A DNA stretch of 64,000 nt from contig CBDIQW010000001.1 in NCBI GenBank assembly GCA_965283955.1, positions 620,001 to 684,000 of the forward strand, written 5' to 3'. This document shows, piece after piece, positions 1 to 7,845 of the stretch. The translations under genes and the position numbers were made by a program. The DNA is from Emticicia sp965283955 (GTDB taxonomy: Bacteria; Bacteroidota; Bacteroidia; Cytophagales; Spirosomataceae). Position 1 is the first letter of the stretch; every line of letters begins with the position of its first letter. The notes beneath the pieces are model-generated. The model saw only the letters and a list, made by a program, of their open reading frames with translations, did no database searches and was not told the origin of the DNA.

Positions 1-900
1 CGAGGAGCAAAAACTTTTCTTGGCTCGACCGTTGACCCAACTGCCAGCCGAACTGCCATGCAAGGTGAGGCTGACATTCAAGATGCTCTCAACATTATTT
101 TCAACCACCCAAACGTTGGCCCATTTATTTCTCGCCGATTGATTCAACGATTAGTTACTTCAAATCCAAGTCCTGCTTTTATTCAGCGAGTCGCAACTGT
201 ATTCAATAATAATGGTAGTGGTGTAAGAGGAGATTTAAAAGCAGTCATTAGAGCGATTTTACTTGACCCTGAAGCTCGAAATTGCTGTGGCGATGATGCA
301 GAAACTTTTGGAAAACTCCGTGAACCTTTCTTAAGATACATGAATTTGATAAAAGGATTGAATCTGACCGCAACTGGTGGAATTTACAGAAACTCCATGA
401 CACGAGTTTATGACCAAACTTCGCAACGCCCGCTCTCATCACCTTCAGTTTTTAATTTTTATAGTCCTGATTATATTCCGAATGGTCCTTTGAAAGATGC
501 AGGAAAAGTTGGGCCAGAGTTTCAATTACTAAGCTCACAGACACTCACCGGGTATTTCAATGCACTCAACGCTTGGTTAATCAATGACGACCCGATTGAT
601 TATAGTGTATTGTTTTCTGGCGAAACTTACAAACCCAACCAAGAGCCCAAGTTTAATACAGTTTCAGATTATGTATTAGCAAGAAACGATAAACTCCCGC
701 AACTTTTAGATAAATATAATCTCGTTTTAGCGAATGGTCGCCTTTCGAATGAAACCTTAAATACCATTAGTCAAGCTATTAAAGGTATGCCTTATTCGGA
801 AGATGCAAACGGTGTACCGAATACGACAGAAGCCTTTCGTAGAGTAAGACTCGCCATTTATCTAATCATGACATCACCCGACTACCTAATCAATAAATAA
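1..900 (+). CDS. DUF1800 family protein, C-terminal part (5' end outside window)
   Basis: The frame is open from base 1, so the start lies upstream; an internal ATG at 58 is not the real start. What is seen is the last 300 or so residues, including the stretch 'FNHPNVGPFISRRLIQRLV' and a C-terminal 'AIYLIMTSPDYLINK', both typical of DUF1800 (PF08811) proteins. The family's function is unknown. It is very often encoded directly before a DUF1501 protein, as here: the stop at 900 is followed after 3 bases by the next ATG, so the two are surely co-transcribed and probably work together at or outside the cell envelope. No catalytic residues can be assigned from this part. Confidence 0.85.
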   Translation, partial: RGAKTFLGSTVDPTASRTAMQGEADIQDALNIIFNHPNVGPFISRRLIQRLVTSNPSPAFIQRVATVFNNNGSGVRGDLKAVIRAILLDPEARNCCGDDAETFGKLREPFLRYMNLIKGLNLTATGGIYRNSMTRVYDQTSQRPLSSPSVFNFYSPDYIPNGPLKDAGKVGPEFQLLSSQTLTGYFNALNAWLINDDPIDYSVLFSGETYKPNQEPKFNTVSDYVLARNDKLPQLLDKYNLVLANGRLSNETLNTISQAIKGMPYSEDANGVPNTTEAFRRVRLAIYLIMTSPDYLINK

Positions 901-903
901 GCC

Positions 904-2427
904 ATGAATAGAAGAGATTTTATCAGACAAGTAGGCTGTGGTGCAATGGGTTCGACCACACTTCTGAGTACCTTAACGAGCCTCGGAGCGGTAAATGGTG
1001 CAATGAGTGGTAGTGCTTCTAAGTTACGTACATCTGCTATCGATGACTATAAAGCACTTGTTTGTGTGCTATATTCGGGCGGAATAGATTCCTTTAATAT
1101 GTTGATTCCATCAGGAACAAACATTGGCGGTGATAATGGGTTCAATGATTATAAAAATGTGCGGTCTGATATTGCTATTCAGACAAATACTTCTTTACTG
1201 CCACTCAATAACCCAAGATGTAGTGGTTTCAGAGGACAACCATGCAATTATGGTTCGTATGGTGTACATCCAAGCATGACTGGTGTTCAGAATCTTTTCA
1301 ATAATGGAAAACTTTCATTCATGGCAAACATTGGTACTTTGATAGAACCAGTTATGACTAAAGCTGAATATCAAAGTGGGTTAAAAAAACTTCCACTCGG
1401 AATTTACTCGCACTCAGACCAAATCATGCAATGGCAAACATCAGTTCCACAAAGTCGGGATGCACTTGGTTTTGGTGGCCGCCTTGCCGATTTACTTCAT
1501 GCTTCAAACAGCATGGAAGATATTTCGATGAATATTTCTTTGGGTGGAAAAAATAATTTTCAACGAGGAAAAACCGTAGCAGAGTATTCTATCAGTAATA
1601 ATATCGACGCTAACAATATTGGTATCACAGCACTTCCTTCATGGTGGAGTAACACAGGAATCATGACAGATCTCCGAAATAATGCCATTGATAGTTTGGT
1701 TTCAAAAACCTATGCTAATTTGCTGCATAAGACATATAATTCAACAGCAAAAAACTCAATTGACTCATTTGAAGTTTTTAAGAATGCTCTGAAAAGAGTA
1801 CCGAGTATGAACACAACTTTCGGAACGAGTAGCATAGAAAAAGATCTTCAAGCAGTGGCTAAAGTAATGAGTGTAAGGAATGATTTAGGGGCAAAAAGGC
1901 AGATTTTCTTTGTAAATTATGGTGGTTGGGATATGCACGATAATCTCGTGAATGGTTTAACCCAAAGACTTCCTAATATCAGTAATGCCTTGAAGTCCTT
2001 TTATGATGCTACTGCCGAGCTTGGAATCGCTGAAAACGTAACAACTTTCACGATTTCAGATTTTGCCCGAACAATTACTTCTAATGGCCTCGGCTCTGAC
2101 CACGCTTGGGGTGGAAATACGATGGTTATGGGTGGAGCAGTAAATGGAGGAAGAATCTTCGGTAGATTTCCAAGAATGGATGTAAGCTCAACTAACACAC
2201 AGAACATTTCGTTCAGAGGAAATTTCATTCCTTCGATTTCTACCGATGAAATGTATGCCGAATTGGCACTTTGGTACGGTGTAAGTCCGTATGACTTATG
2301 CTATGCACTACCTAATTTGAGAAATTTTTATTCGTACAGTCCAAACAATTATCCTGTGGGCTTTATGAATTTTAATAGTACAACTATCTCAAACGAAGAT
2401 AAACCCGAAGGTTGTCTATCTTATTGA
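904..2427 (+). CDS. DUF1501 family protein with twin-arginine-like leader
   Basis: 507 residues. The N-terminus MNRRDFIRQVGCGAMGS carries an RR-D-F motif followed by a hydrophobic stretch, which resembles a Tat export signal and is common in DUF1501 (PF07394). The body has family landmarks: 'VLYSGGIDSFNML' near residue 55, 'YGVHPSMTG' near 120, 'YGGWDMHDN' near 340 and 'SDHAWGGNTMVMGG' near 400. DUF1501 proteins are related to the alkaline phosphatase/sulfatase superfamily, and the D-x-H and D-H-x-W-G motifs fit metal-binding positions of that fold (inference). No substrate is known. It is the second gene of the DUF1800-DUF1501-PA14 cluster. Confidence 0.88.
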   Translation: MNRRDFIRQVGCGAMGSTTLLSTLTSLGAVNGAMSGSASKLRTSAIDDYKALVCVLYSGGIDSFNMLIPSGTNIGGDNGFNDYKNVRSDIAIQTNTSLLPLNNPRCSGFRGQPCNYGSYGVHPSMTGVQNLFNNGKLSFMANIGTLIEPVMTKAEYQSGLKKLPLGIYSHSDQIMQWQTSVPQSRDALGFGGRLADLLHASNSMEDISMNISLGGKNNFQRGKTVAEYSISNNIDANNIGITALPSWWSNTGIMTDLRNNAIDSLVSKTYANLLHKTYNSTAKNSIDSFEVFKNALKRVPSMNTTFGTSSIEKDLQAVAKVMSVRNDLGAKRQIFFVNYGGWDMHDNLVNGLTQRLPNISNALKSFYDATAELGIAENVTTFTISDFARTITSNGLGSDHAWGGNTMVMGGAVNGGRIFGRFPRMDVSSTNTQNISFRGNFIPSISTDEMYAELALWYGVSPYDLCYALPNLRNFYSYSPNNYPVGFMNFNSTTISNEDKPEGCLSY

Positions 2428-2468
2428 TTTCCACTTTAGTATAGTTTTCACAAAAATATTTTTCAACC

Positions 2469-4844
2469 GTGAAAAGATTTTCCATATATATATACTGTTT
2501 GGTGGTATTTTTCATCATCAATAAAAGCTCTTTTGCTCAAAATTGTGTAGGTGCAGCTGGACAAGTAAAGTGGAGCTACTGGACGGGGGTTACAGCATCG
2601 CCAGATAGCAGTGACTTATTTGCTTTAGAAAATTTTCCAAGTCGCCCAGATGGCTCTCAAATGTTAGGTCTTACCAAAACACCTACTAATTATACCGATT
2701 ACTTTGCATCAATAATAAGAGGCTTTATCAAAGTTCCAGTAACCGATACCTATATATTCAATATTACTGGTGATGATAAATCAATTTTTTTCTTGAGTAC
2801 CAACGATTCACCAGCAAATAAAATAAAGAGAGCAGAAATTACGACTTATTCAGAAGAAACAGAATATAATAAAGAACCAGGGCAAACTTCTCAGAATATT
2901 CAGCTTATTGGTGGCCAATATTATTATTTTGAGTTATATAACTTTGAAGCTAATGGTGAAGATTTTGTGAGTTTACAATGGAGAAAAGCTTCGGCAACAA
3001 CAGTAGTTTGGTCAATTATCGACTTAAATTATATTTACGAATATACTTGCGGACAAGCTTGCCCAGCAAGAGGAACGGCCTGTGATGATGGCAATGCTAC
3101 AACAACCAACGACCAACAAGATGGTTTCTGTAATTGTGTAGGTACTTCACCTGCACCAAATACTTGTATCGGTGAAAAAGGACTGGTTGAAGCCTACTAT
3201 TACGATAACATTTCTGGTAATTATGTAGAAAATGACCTTATTAATGCCCCTAAATTTCCGCTAACCCCCGACCGAAGAGAAAAGCTTAAAGGTGCTTATG
3301 GACCGTTAGTTCCTTATACAAAAGATAACTATGGTACTCTTGTTCAAGGCTTCTTAACTGTACCTGTTTCAGGTAATTATGAGTTTAACATCACGGGTGA
3401 TAATCAGACTTTTTTCTTTCTGAGTTCAGATGATAAAATTGAAAATAAGCAATCGCACCAAGCTTTAGTTTTGTATGGAATTGATGAAACTGAACATAAA
3501 AACTCGGTCTTTCAGAATATTGGGCCACTTTTCATGGAAAAAGGGAAATACTATTATTTTGAATTCCGACATAAGGAAAGTAGCTGGCGAGATCATTTTA
3601 ATCTTTATTGGAAAACACCTTTCCACGAAATCCGTCAATGGAAACGTGTGCCAAATTTTTACATATTCGATTATAAATGTGAGATTTCGTGCATAGCTCA
3701 AAATACACCGTGCAACGATGATAACCCGTTTACGAATAATGATAAAATTGATGCCCAATGTAATTGCGTAGGCACACCATGCTCTGTACCAGATTGCAAT
3801 GATTCGGCTGCCCGATACCAAAATTATGATGATTGTAAACCTACCGATAATCTGACTACACTAAAAGAAGGTTCGTGGGTTTCGTGTACGAATACTCAAA
3901 ATCCGAATCCAAATCCTGCAAGGGCAAGCAACGTACACTGGATAATGTATGATTTTACAGACCGATATAAATTTTCGAGTTCGAGGGTTTGGAATTATAA
4001 TGTGGCAAACGAAACCGATAAAGGATTTAAGACAGTAGCCATTGATTATTCAGTTGATGGAACTACTTGGCAAGCCTTAGGAAATACCTATTCTTGGCCA
4101 CAAGCCCAAGGTTTACCTGATTATTCAGGTTTTTTAGGACCAAATTTTAATAATATAAAAGCTCGATATATTCTTATTTCAGCTATTAATAACTGGGGAG
4201 CTGGTTGTTCTGGGCTTAGTAAAATAACTTTTGATGCTATTTTATGTAATCCGAGTGGTACTCCTTGTAATGATAATGATCCACTGACTTCTTACGATAA
4301 ATTTGATAATAATTGTAACTGTAAAGGTGTAAATATCAACTGCGGAACAGATACACTGAAACTTATTAAAGAGACGCTTGCCGATGGTGCATTTAAAGCA
4401 AAAAAACGCATTGAAGCCCAAAGTTTAGTACCAATAACCAAGGATATTTCTTTCACAGCAGGAAATAGTATTGTACTATTGCCAGGTTTTGAGGTAAATA
4501 GGAGTGCAGTATTCAAAGCAGACATTGCAAACTGTATCCAAGCAGCATTTGTGGCGAATCAATGGGCAACCGCTCCAACTGATAGTTCTGAGTTTTCGAC
4601 TAAAGACACAGAAACTTCTAAACTAAAAGAAATTATCTTTAGAATTAATCAGCCGAGTTATGTAAAATTATTATTGAAAGACTCAAAAGACCAATTGATT
4701 GTAACATTAATCGACCATTATTCTGAAAGTCTGGGTACACAAACCAAATATTTGCCAACTAATAAACTCGCCAAAGGCACTTATTTTGTAGAACTTGAAT
4801 TGGGAGAAAAGAAACTCAGACAAGAGTTTGTGGTAGATAAATAA
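2469..4844 (+). CDS. secreted PA14 / discoidin-like protein with T9SS-type C-terminus
   Basis: 791 residues with a Sec signal peptide (about 1-23, cutting after SSFAQ). Two PA14-type domains (about 25-175 and 235-400) each contain a 'NITGD(D/N)..FFLS' strand typical of PA14, a carbohydrate- or surface-binding fold. Three short cysteine-rich spacers of the form C-x-D-x-N/D-P..T..D..D..CNC-x-G separate the domains (about 200-220, 415-435, 595-620). Residues about 460-590 look like an F5/8 type C (discoidin) domain. Residues about 625-689 are a '3-coathanger stack' module (GNSIVLLPGFEV...FKADIANC), and the last 75 residues end in a sorting-domain-like 'KGTYFVELELGEKKLRQEF'. It is likely a T9SS-exported surface protein. 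It starts 41 bases after the DUF1501 gene, probably in the same transcript. Its ligand is unknown. Confidence 0.8.
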   Translation: MKRFSIYIYCLVVFFIINKSSFAQNCVGAAGQVKWSYWTGVTASPDSSDLFALENFPSRPDGSQMLGLTKTPTNYTDYFASIIRGFIKVPVTDTYIFNITGDDKSIFFLSTNDSPANKIKRAEITTYSEETEYNKEPGQTSQNIQLIGGQYYYFELYNFEANGEDFVSLQWRKASATTVVWSIIDLNYIYEYTCGQACPARGTACDDGNATTTNDQQDGFCNCVGTSPAPNTCIGEKGLVEAYYYDNISGNYVENDLINAPKFPLTPDRREKLKGAYGPLVPYTKDNYGTLVQGFLTVPVSGNYEFNITGDNQTFFFLSSDDKIENKQSHQALVLYGIDETEHKNSVFQNIGPLFMEKGKYYYFEFRHKESSWRDHFNLYWKTPFHEIRQWKRVPNFYIFDYKCEISCIAQNTPCNDDNPFTNNDKIDAQCNCVGTPCSVPDCNDSAARYQNYDDCKPTDNLTTLKEGSWVSCTNTQNPNPNPARASNVHWIMYDFTDRYKFSSSRVWNYNVANETDKGFKTVAIDYSVDGTTWQALGNTYSWPQAQGLPDYSGFLGPNFNNIKARYILISAINNWGAGCSGLSKITFDAILCNPSGTPCNDNDPLTSYDKFDNNCNCKGVNINCGTDTLKLIKETLADGAFKAKKRIEAQSLVPITKDISFTAGNSIVLLPGFEVNRSAVFKADIANCIQAAFVANQWATAPTDSSEFSTKDTETSKLKEIIFRINQPSYVKLLLKDSKDQLIVTLIDHYSESLGTQTKYLPTNKLAKGTYFVELELGEKKLRQEFVVDK

Positions 4845-4865
4845 TGAAAATATGAAATCATTTTT

Positions 4866-4898
4866 AAGTAAGACTTCGTTTAAAACGAAGTCTTACTT
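4866..4898. terminator. bidirectional hairpin terminator, CTTCG-core family
   Basis: A 15-16 bp perfect inverted repeat (arms 4866-4881 and 4883-4898) with an almost absent loop, followed by T-rich sequence on both strands. It sits between the convergent genes ending at 4844 (+) and 4907 (-), so it can serve both. Its core, GACTTCGTTT/AAACGAAGTC, recurs at 6549 and 59390. Confidence 0.8.
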
Positions 4899-4906
4899 TT
4901 ATAAAC

Positions 4907-5734
4907 TTAATCTTCAACGAAAGTAAATACTGGCACGTTTGAATGATTTACAACATCTTCAGCGATACTTCCTCTAAAGAAATGGCTAATTCCTGTGCGA
5001 CCATGCGTGTACATAACCACCAAATCGGCATCAATTTCTTCTACATAATCTAAAATTCCTACATCAACAGTTGTAGCTTCTCGAATCACAAACTTACAGT
5101 TAGATAATTTTAGTTTAGTAGTCATTTCTTGCATTTTTTCTTTAATTTCGGCATAGTTTACCACTTTTAGAGCTGTATCAACGTACAAGAAATGGAGTTC
5201 GGCATCTTTAAATGGCAAGTGATACATCGCTTTTCTAAGAAATTGTTCATGCGTAAAATCAACAGTAAAGACGACTTTCTTAGGCTCGAATATCTCTTTA
5301 TCCCCTTTCACTACCAAAACTGGGCAAGAAGCCATTCTTACGATTTCTTCACTGTTCGAGCCAACAAAAAACTCTTTGAAGCCGTCTGCCCCATTAGAAC
5401 CCATGACAATCAAATCGGCTTTATGATTCAATACAGAATCTATAAATCTATCACTACTTTCATCAACTAAAGCATTTATTCTTATATCTTCATATTTGGT
5501 AATAAGCTCATCAAGCTCTGTTTTGGCTTCTGTTAAAACGCTCTTCCAAGCATCATCAATCGACACTCCCGATGCTCCATATAGCGAATAATAGGTATTA
5601 ATATCTTGCACAGGATAAACCGTGACATTGAGTAGCTCAATAGTAGCTCCATTATAACGAGCAATGTTTACGGCTACATCAAGAGCTTTATTGGCAATCG
5701 GACTAAAGTCGGTAGGAACAAGTATCTTTTTCAT
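4907..5734 (-). CDS. universal stress protein, two tandem UspA domains
   Basis: 275 residues made of two UspA domains (about 1-142 and 150-275), the usual tandem form in Bacteroidota. The first opens with MKKILVPTDFSPIANKALD and closes with 'LIVMGSNGADGFKEFFVGS'; the second closes with 'LVVMYTHGRTGISHFFRGS'. The G-x2-G-x9-G(S) pattern is the ATP-binding signature of the UspA subfamily, and both halves keep a recognisable version. It is a cytoplasmic protein induced under stress or growth arrest. It is a single-gene unit ending at the shared terminator at 4866-4898. Confidence 0.9.
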   Translation of the reverse strand: MKKILVPTDFSPIANKALDVAVNIARYNGATIELLNVTVYPVQDINTYYSLYGASGVSIDDAWKSVLTEAKTELDELITKYEDIRINALVDESSDRFIDSVLNHKADLIVMGSNGADGFKEFFVGSNSEEIVRMASCPVLVVKGDKEIFEPKKVVFTVDFTHEQFLRKAMYHLPFKDAELHFLYVDTALKVVNYAEIKEKMQEMTTKLKLSNCKFVIREATTVDVGILDYVEEIDADLVVMYTHGRTGISHFFRGSIAEDVVNHSNVPVFTFVED

Positions 5735-6009
5735 TTGAATTTCGAGATTTGGTGAGGTTTTATTTTTCAGTAAAATTCATCTTCAAACTCGACAGTTTAT
5801 ATGATGAAAACCAATCTTGTAACTGATTCTTTATTGACTAAATAATGCTTAAAGTCAGCTTTTACCTTGACAAATCCTATGTTTTTGGCAAAAAATATGC
5901 TTATTGAAATCAATCAAAGTATAAGTATTAAAAATCATTTTTTACCTTTACATTCATAGAATTAAATACTATCTCATTCAATTTTACAAGCAACAGAAAA
6001 TAATTTAAT

Positions 6010-6516
6010 ATGGCTCTTATTTTACCAGTTTTAGGAAAAATGCCTCTGAATGGCGAAAATTGTTGGTTTGCTCCGAATGCTACTATCGTTGGCGATGTAA
6101 CGATGGGAAAAGATTGCACAGTTTGGTTTAATGCAGTTATACGTGGCGATGTAAATTCAATCATCATGGGCGACCGTGTAAATATTCAAGACGGTGCAGT
6201 GATTCATTGTACTTACCAAAAATCAAAAACTATTATTGGTAATCATGTGAGTATCGCACACAATGCAGTAGTACATGGTTGCACGATTGAAGATGAAGTG
6301 TTGGTCGGAATGGGAGCAATTATAATGGATGGAGCAGTGATCGGCAAAAATTCCATCATTGCCGCTGGAGCAATTGTGACTCAAAATACAGTTGTGCCAG
6401 AAGGAAGTATTTATGCGGGAAATCCAGCTGAAGTTTTTAAAAGCAGTAACGCCCGAACTCGGAGAAGTTTTTATGCGAACTGCCAACAATTATGTGATGT
6501 ATGCAGGCTGGTTTAA
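6010..6516 (+). CDS. gamma carbonic anhydrase family protein, 3' end frameshifted
   Basis: A left-handed beta-helix protein of the YrdA/PaaY/CaiE-like gamma-CA family, built from hexapeptide repeats (IVGDVTMG, VWFNAVIRGD, IQDGAVIHC, IAHNAVVHGC, IGKNSIIAAGAIV). Histidines in 'VIHCT', 'SIAHNAVVHG' correspond to the zinc ligands of the family. The frame ends at 6516 with an unnatural tail (ARTRRSFYANCQQL...). After about 6442 the +1 frame gives a proper family C-terminus (PELGEVFMRTANNYVMYAGW), stopping at 6535, so one extra base lies in the T5A4 run at 6433-6442. The natural gene is 6010-6535. It is likely a sequencing or assembly error, but may be real. Confidence 0.85.
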   Translation: MALILPVLGKMPLNGENCWFAPNATIVGDVTMGKDCTVWFNAVIRGDVNSIIMGDRVNIQDGAVIHCTYQKSKTIIGNHVSIAHNAVVHGCTIEDEVLVGMGAIIMDGAVIGKNSIIAAGAIVTQNTVVPEGSIYAGNPAEVFKSSNARTRRSFYANCQQLCDVCRLV

Positions 6517-6548
6517 AGACACTACGGTTGAATAAAAGAAATAAAAGA

Positions 6549-6573
6549 GAGGCTTCGTTTGGAACGAAGCCTC
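6549..6573. terminator. hairpin terminator, CTTCG-core family
   Basis: Perfect 11-bp inverted repeat (6549-6559 and 6563-6573) with loop TGG, between the convergent carbonic-anhydrase-like gene (+) and DedA gene (-). It shares the CTTCGTT/AACGAAG core with the hairpin at 4866. Confidence 0.7.
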
Positions 6574-6589
6574 CCTTAAAAACTGTGTT

Positions 6590-7225
6590 TTACATATCTT
6601 TCAATTCTTTTTTTGCGTTTAAATAGCCTTTGATAACCGTGAAAGTAGTGATTCCTAAGAAAAAGAAAATGATATACTGCACGTAATCAACAATCCACGG
6701 AAACTTTTCGCCGAAATAAAAACCACCACCGACTAAAACAACCGTCCAAATCAATCCACCCAATACATTATAAAGCATAAATTTATAAAAATTCATTTTT
6801 ACAATTCCTGCTAAAACTGGCGAAAAAGTACGAACAACTGGCAAAAAACGGGCAATAATCAAGGTTTGGCTACCGTATTTATCAAAATATTTGTGGGTAT
6901 TCGAAATATATTCTTTCTTAAAAAGAAGCGAATCGGGTCGGGTTTGAATATTATTCCCAAAGAATCGACCAGTAATATATCCTACAAGCGAGCCCAACAC
7001 AGCAGCTGAAAAAATACATACCATTAATAACGAAATAGGTACATCAAGCGTTTTTGTACCGCAAAAAACTCCCGAAAGAAAAAGAAGATAGTCGCCTGGG
7101 AGAAAGAACCCGAAGATTATACCATTTTCAATAAATATAATCAATGTGATTGTTATCAATCCACCAGTCTGAATCAACTCTTTGGAGTCCATCAAATATT
7201 TAAACCATTCGCTAATCTGTTCCAT
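6590..7225 (-). CDS. DedA family membrane protein (VTT domain)
   Basis: 211 residues with about five hydrophobic segments. The family motifs 'ENGIIFGFFLPGDYLLF' (about 32-48) and 'F(L)ARFLPVVRTFSPVLAG' (about 123-140) contain the conserved acidic residue, the G-x-F/L-P-G-D loop and the R-x-x-P-x-x-R element of DedA/VTT transporters. Members act at the inner membrane in phospholipid (undecaprenyl phosphate or PE) translocation and membrane homeostasis; which lipid this paralogue handles cannot be read from sequence. It appears monocistronic. Confidence 0.9.
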   Translation of the reverse strand: MEQISEWFKYLMDSKELIQTGGLITITLIIFIENGIIFGFFLPGDYLLFLSGVFCGTKTLDVPISLLMVCIFSAAVLGSLVGYITGRFFGNNIQTRPDSLLFKKEYISNTHKYFDKYGSQTLIIARFLPVVRTFSPVLAGIVKMNFYKFMLYNVLGGLIWTVVLVGGGFYFGEKFPWIVDYVQYIIFFFLGITTFTVIKGYLNAKKELKDM

Positions 7226-7291
7226 TGAATATTCTGTTATAAAGATTGTTTCTCAAACAATCGGTTTTGTTGTTGGAAGTAAAATTTTCAA

Positions 7292-7747
7292 TTACTCAAC
7301 TTTCGGCTCATTCAACTCAATTACATAACCATCGGGGTCTGTAACATAAATTTGAAAAGCCCCATCGAAACGTTTTTGGCGAACATAAGCCAAACCCTTT
7401 TCTTTCAAAAATATCTCGATTTTATCAGCAGAGTTTTTCGGAATTGTTAGCGAAAAATGCCCGCCATTTTTATCATTATTGGTCACTGGCTCATTTCGTC
7501 CAAGCAATAAATGTAATTGCTGATTGGGTGCAATCTGAAACCAACGTCTGATGGCCACTAAATTATCTGGCACATCTACTGGCTTCAGGCCTATAATTTC
7601 ACGATAAAACTTTGCACTTTCTCTGAGGTCTTTTACGTAAAGACCAACATGATTATAGCCCTGAATCTCAATGGCTGATTGGCTTTGTGCAAAACTTACC
7701 GAGATAGTAAGCAATAAAAAAACAGTTGTAAGTCTAAAATAATTCAT
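7292..7747 (-). CDS. exported VOC (glyoxalase/bleomycin-resistance fold) protein
   Basis: 151 residues: a signal peptide (about 1-20, ending SVSFAQ) followed by a single VOC domain. Candidate metal ligands are His in 'YNHVGLYV', His in 'QLHLLLG' and Glu in 'GYVIELNEP' at the C-terminus. The C-terminal 'YVTDPDGYVIELNEP' is a standard VOC ending. Export to the periplasm is unusual for glyoxalase I-type enzymes, so detoxification of methylglyoxal is not safe to assume. Substrate unknown. Faces the ABC-F gene with a 98-base gap on the same strand. Confidence 0.85.
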   Translation of the reverse strand: MNYFRLTTVFLLLTISVSFAQSQSAIEIQGYNHVGLYVKDLRESAKFYREIIGLKPVDVPDNLVAIRRWFQIAPNQQLHLLLGRNEPVTNNDKNGGHFSLTIPKNSADKIEIFLKEKGLAYVRQKRFDGAFQIYVTDPDGYVIELNEPKVE

Positions 7748-7845
7748 TGGTTAGAGATTGGTTAATTTATTACTTCTATTTCTTCATTTTAATCATCAAA
7801 TTTTGCCCGCAGGAAAGTCCAAATTGGATGTTCCTACAAAACATA

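Noticed and set aside
3475..3821. Open frames on both strands inside the PA14 protein gene
   Set aside because: Low-complexity shadow translations with no recognisable family, wholly inside a well-supported gene.
5735..6009. Riboswitch or small RNA in the 275-base gap before the carbonic-anhydrase-like gene
   Set aside because: No conserved core or strong stem visible; only an imperfect promoter-like TACCTTTA at 5943-5950.
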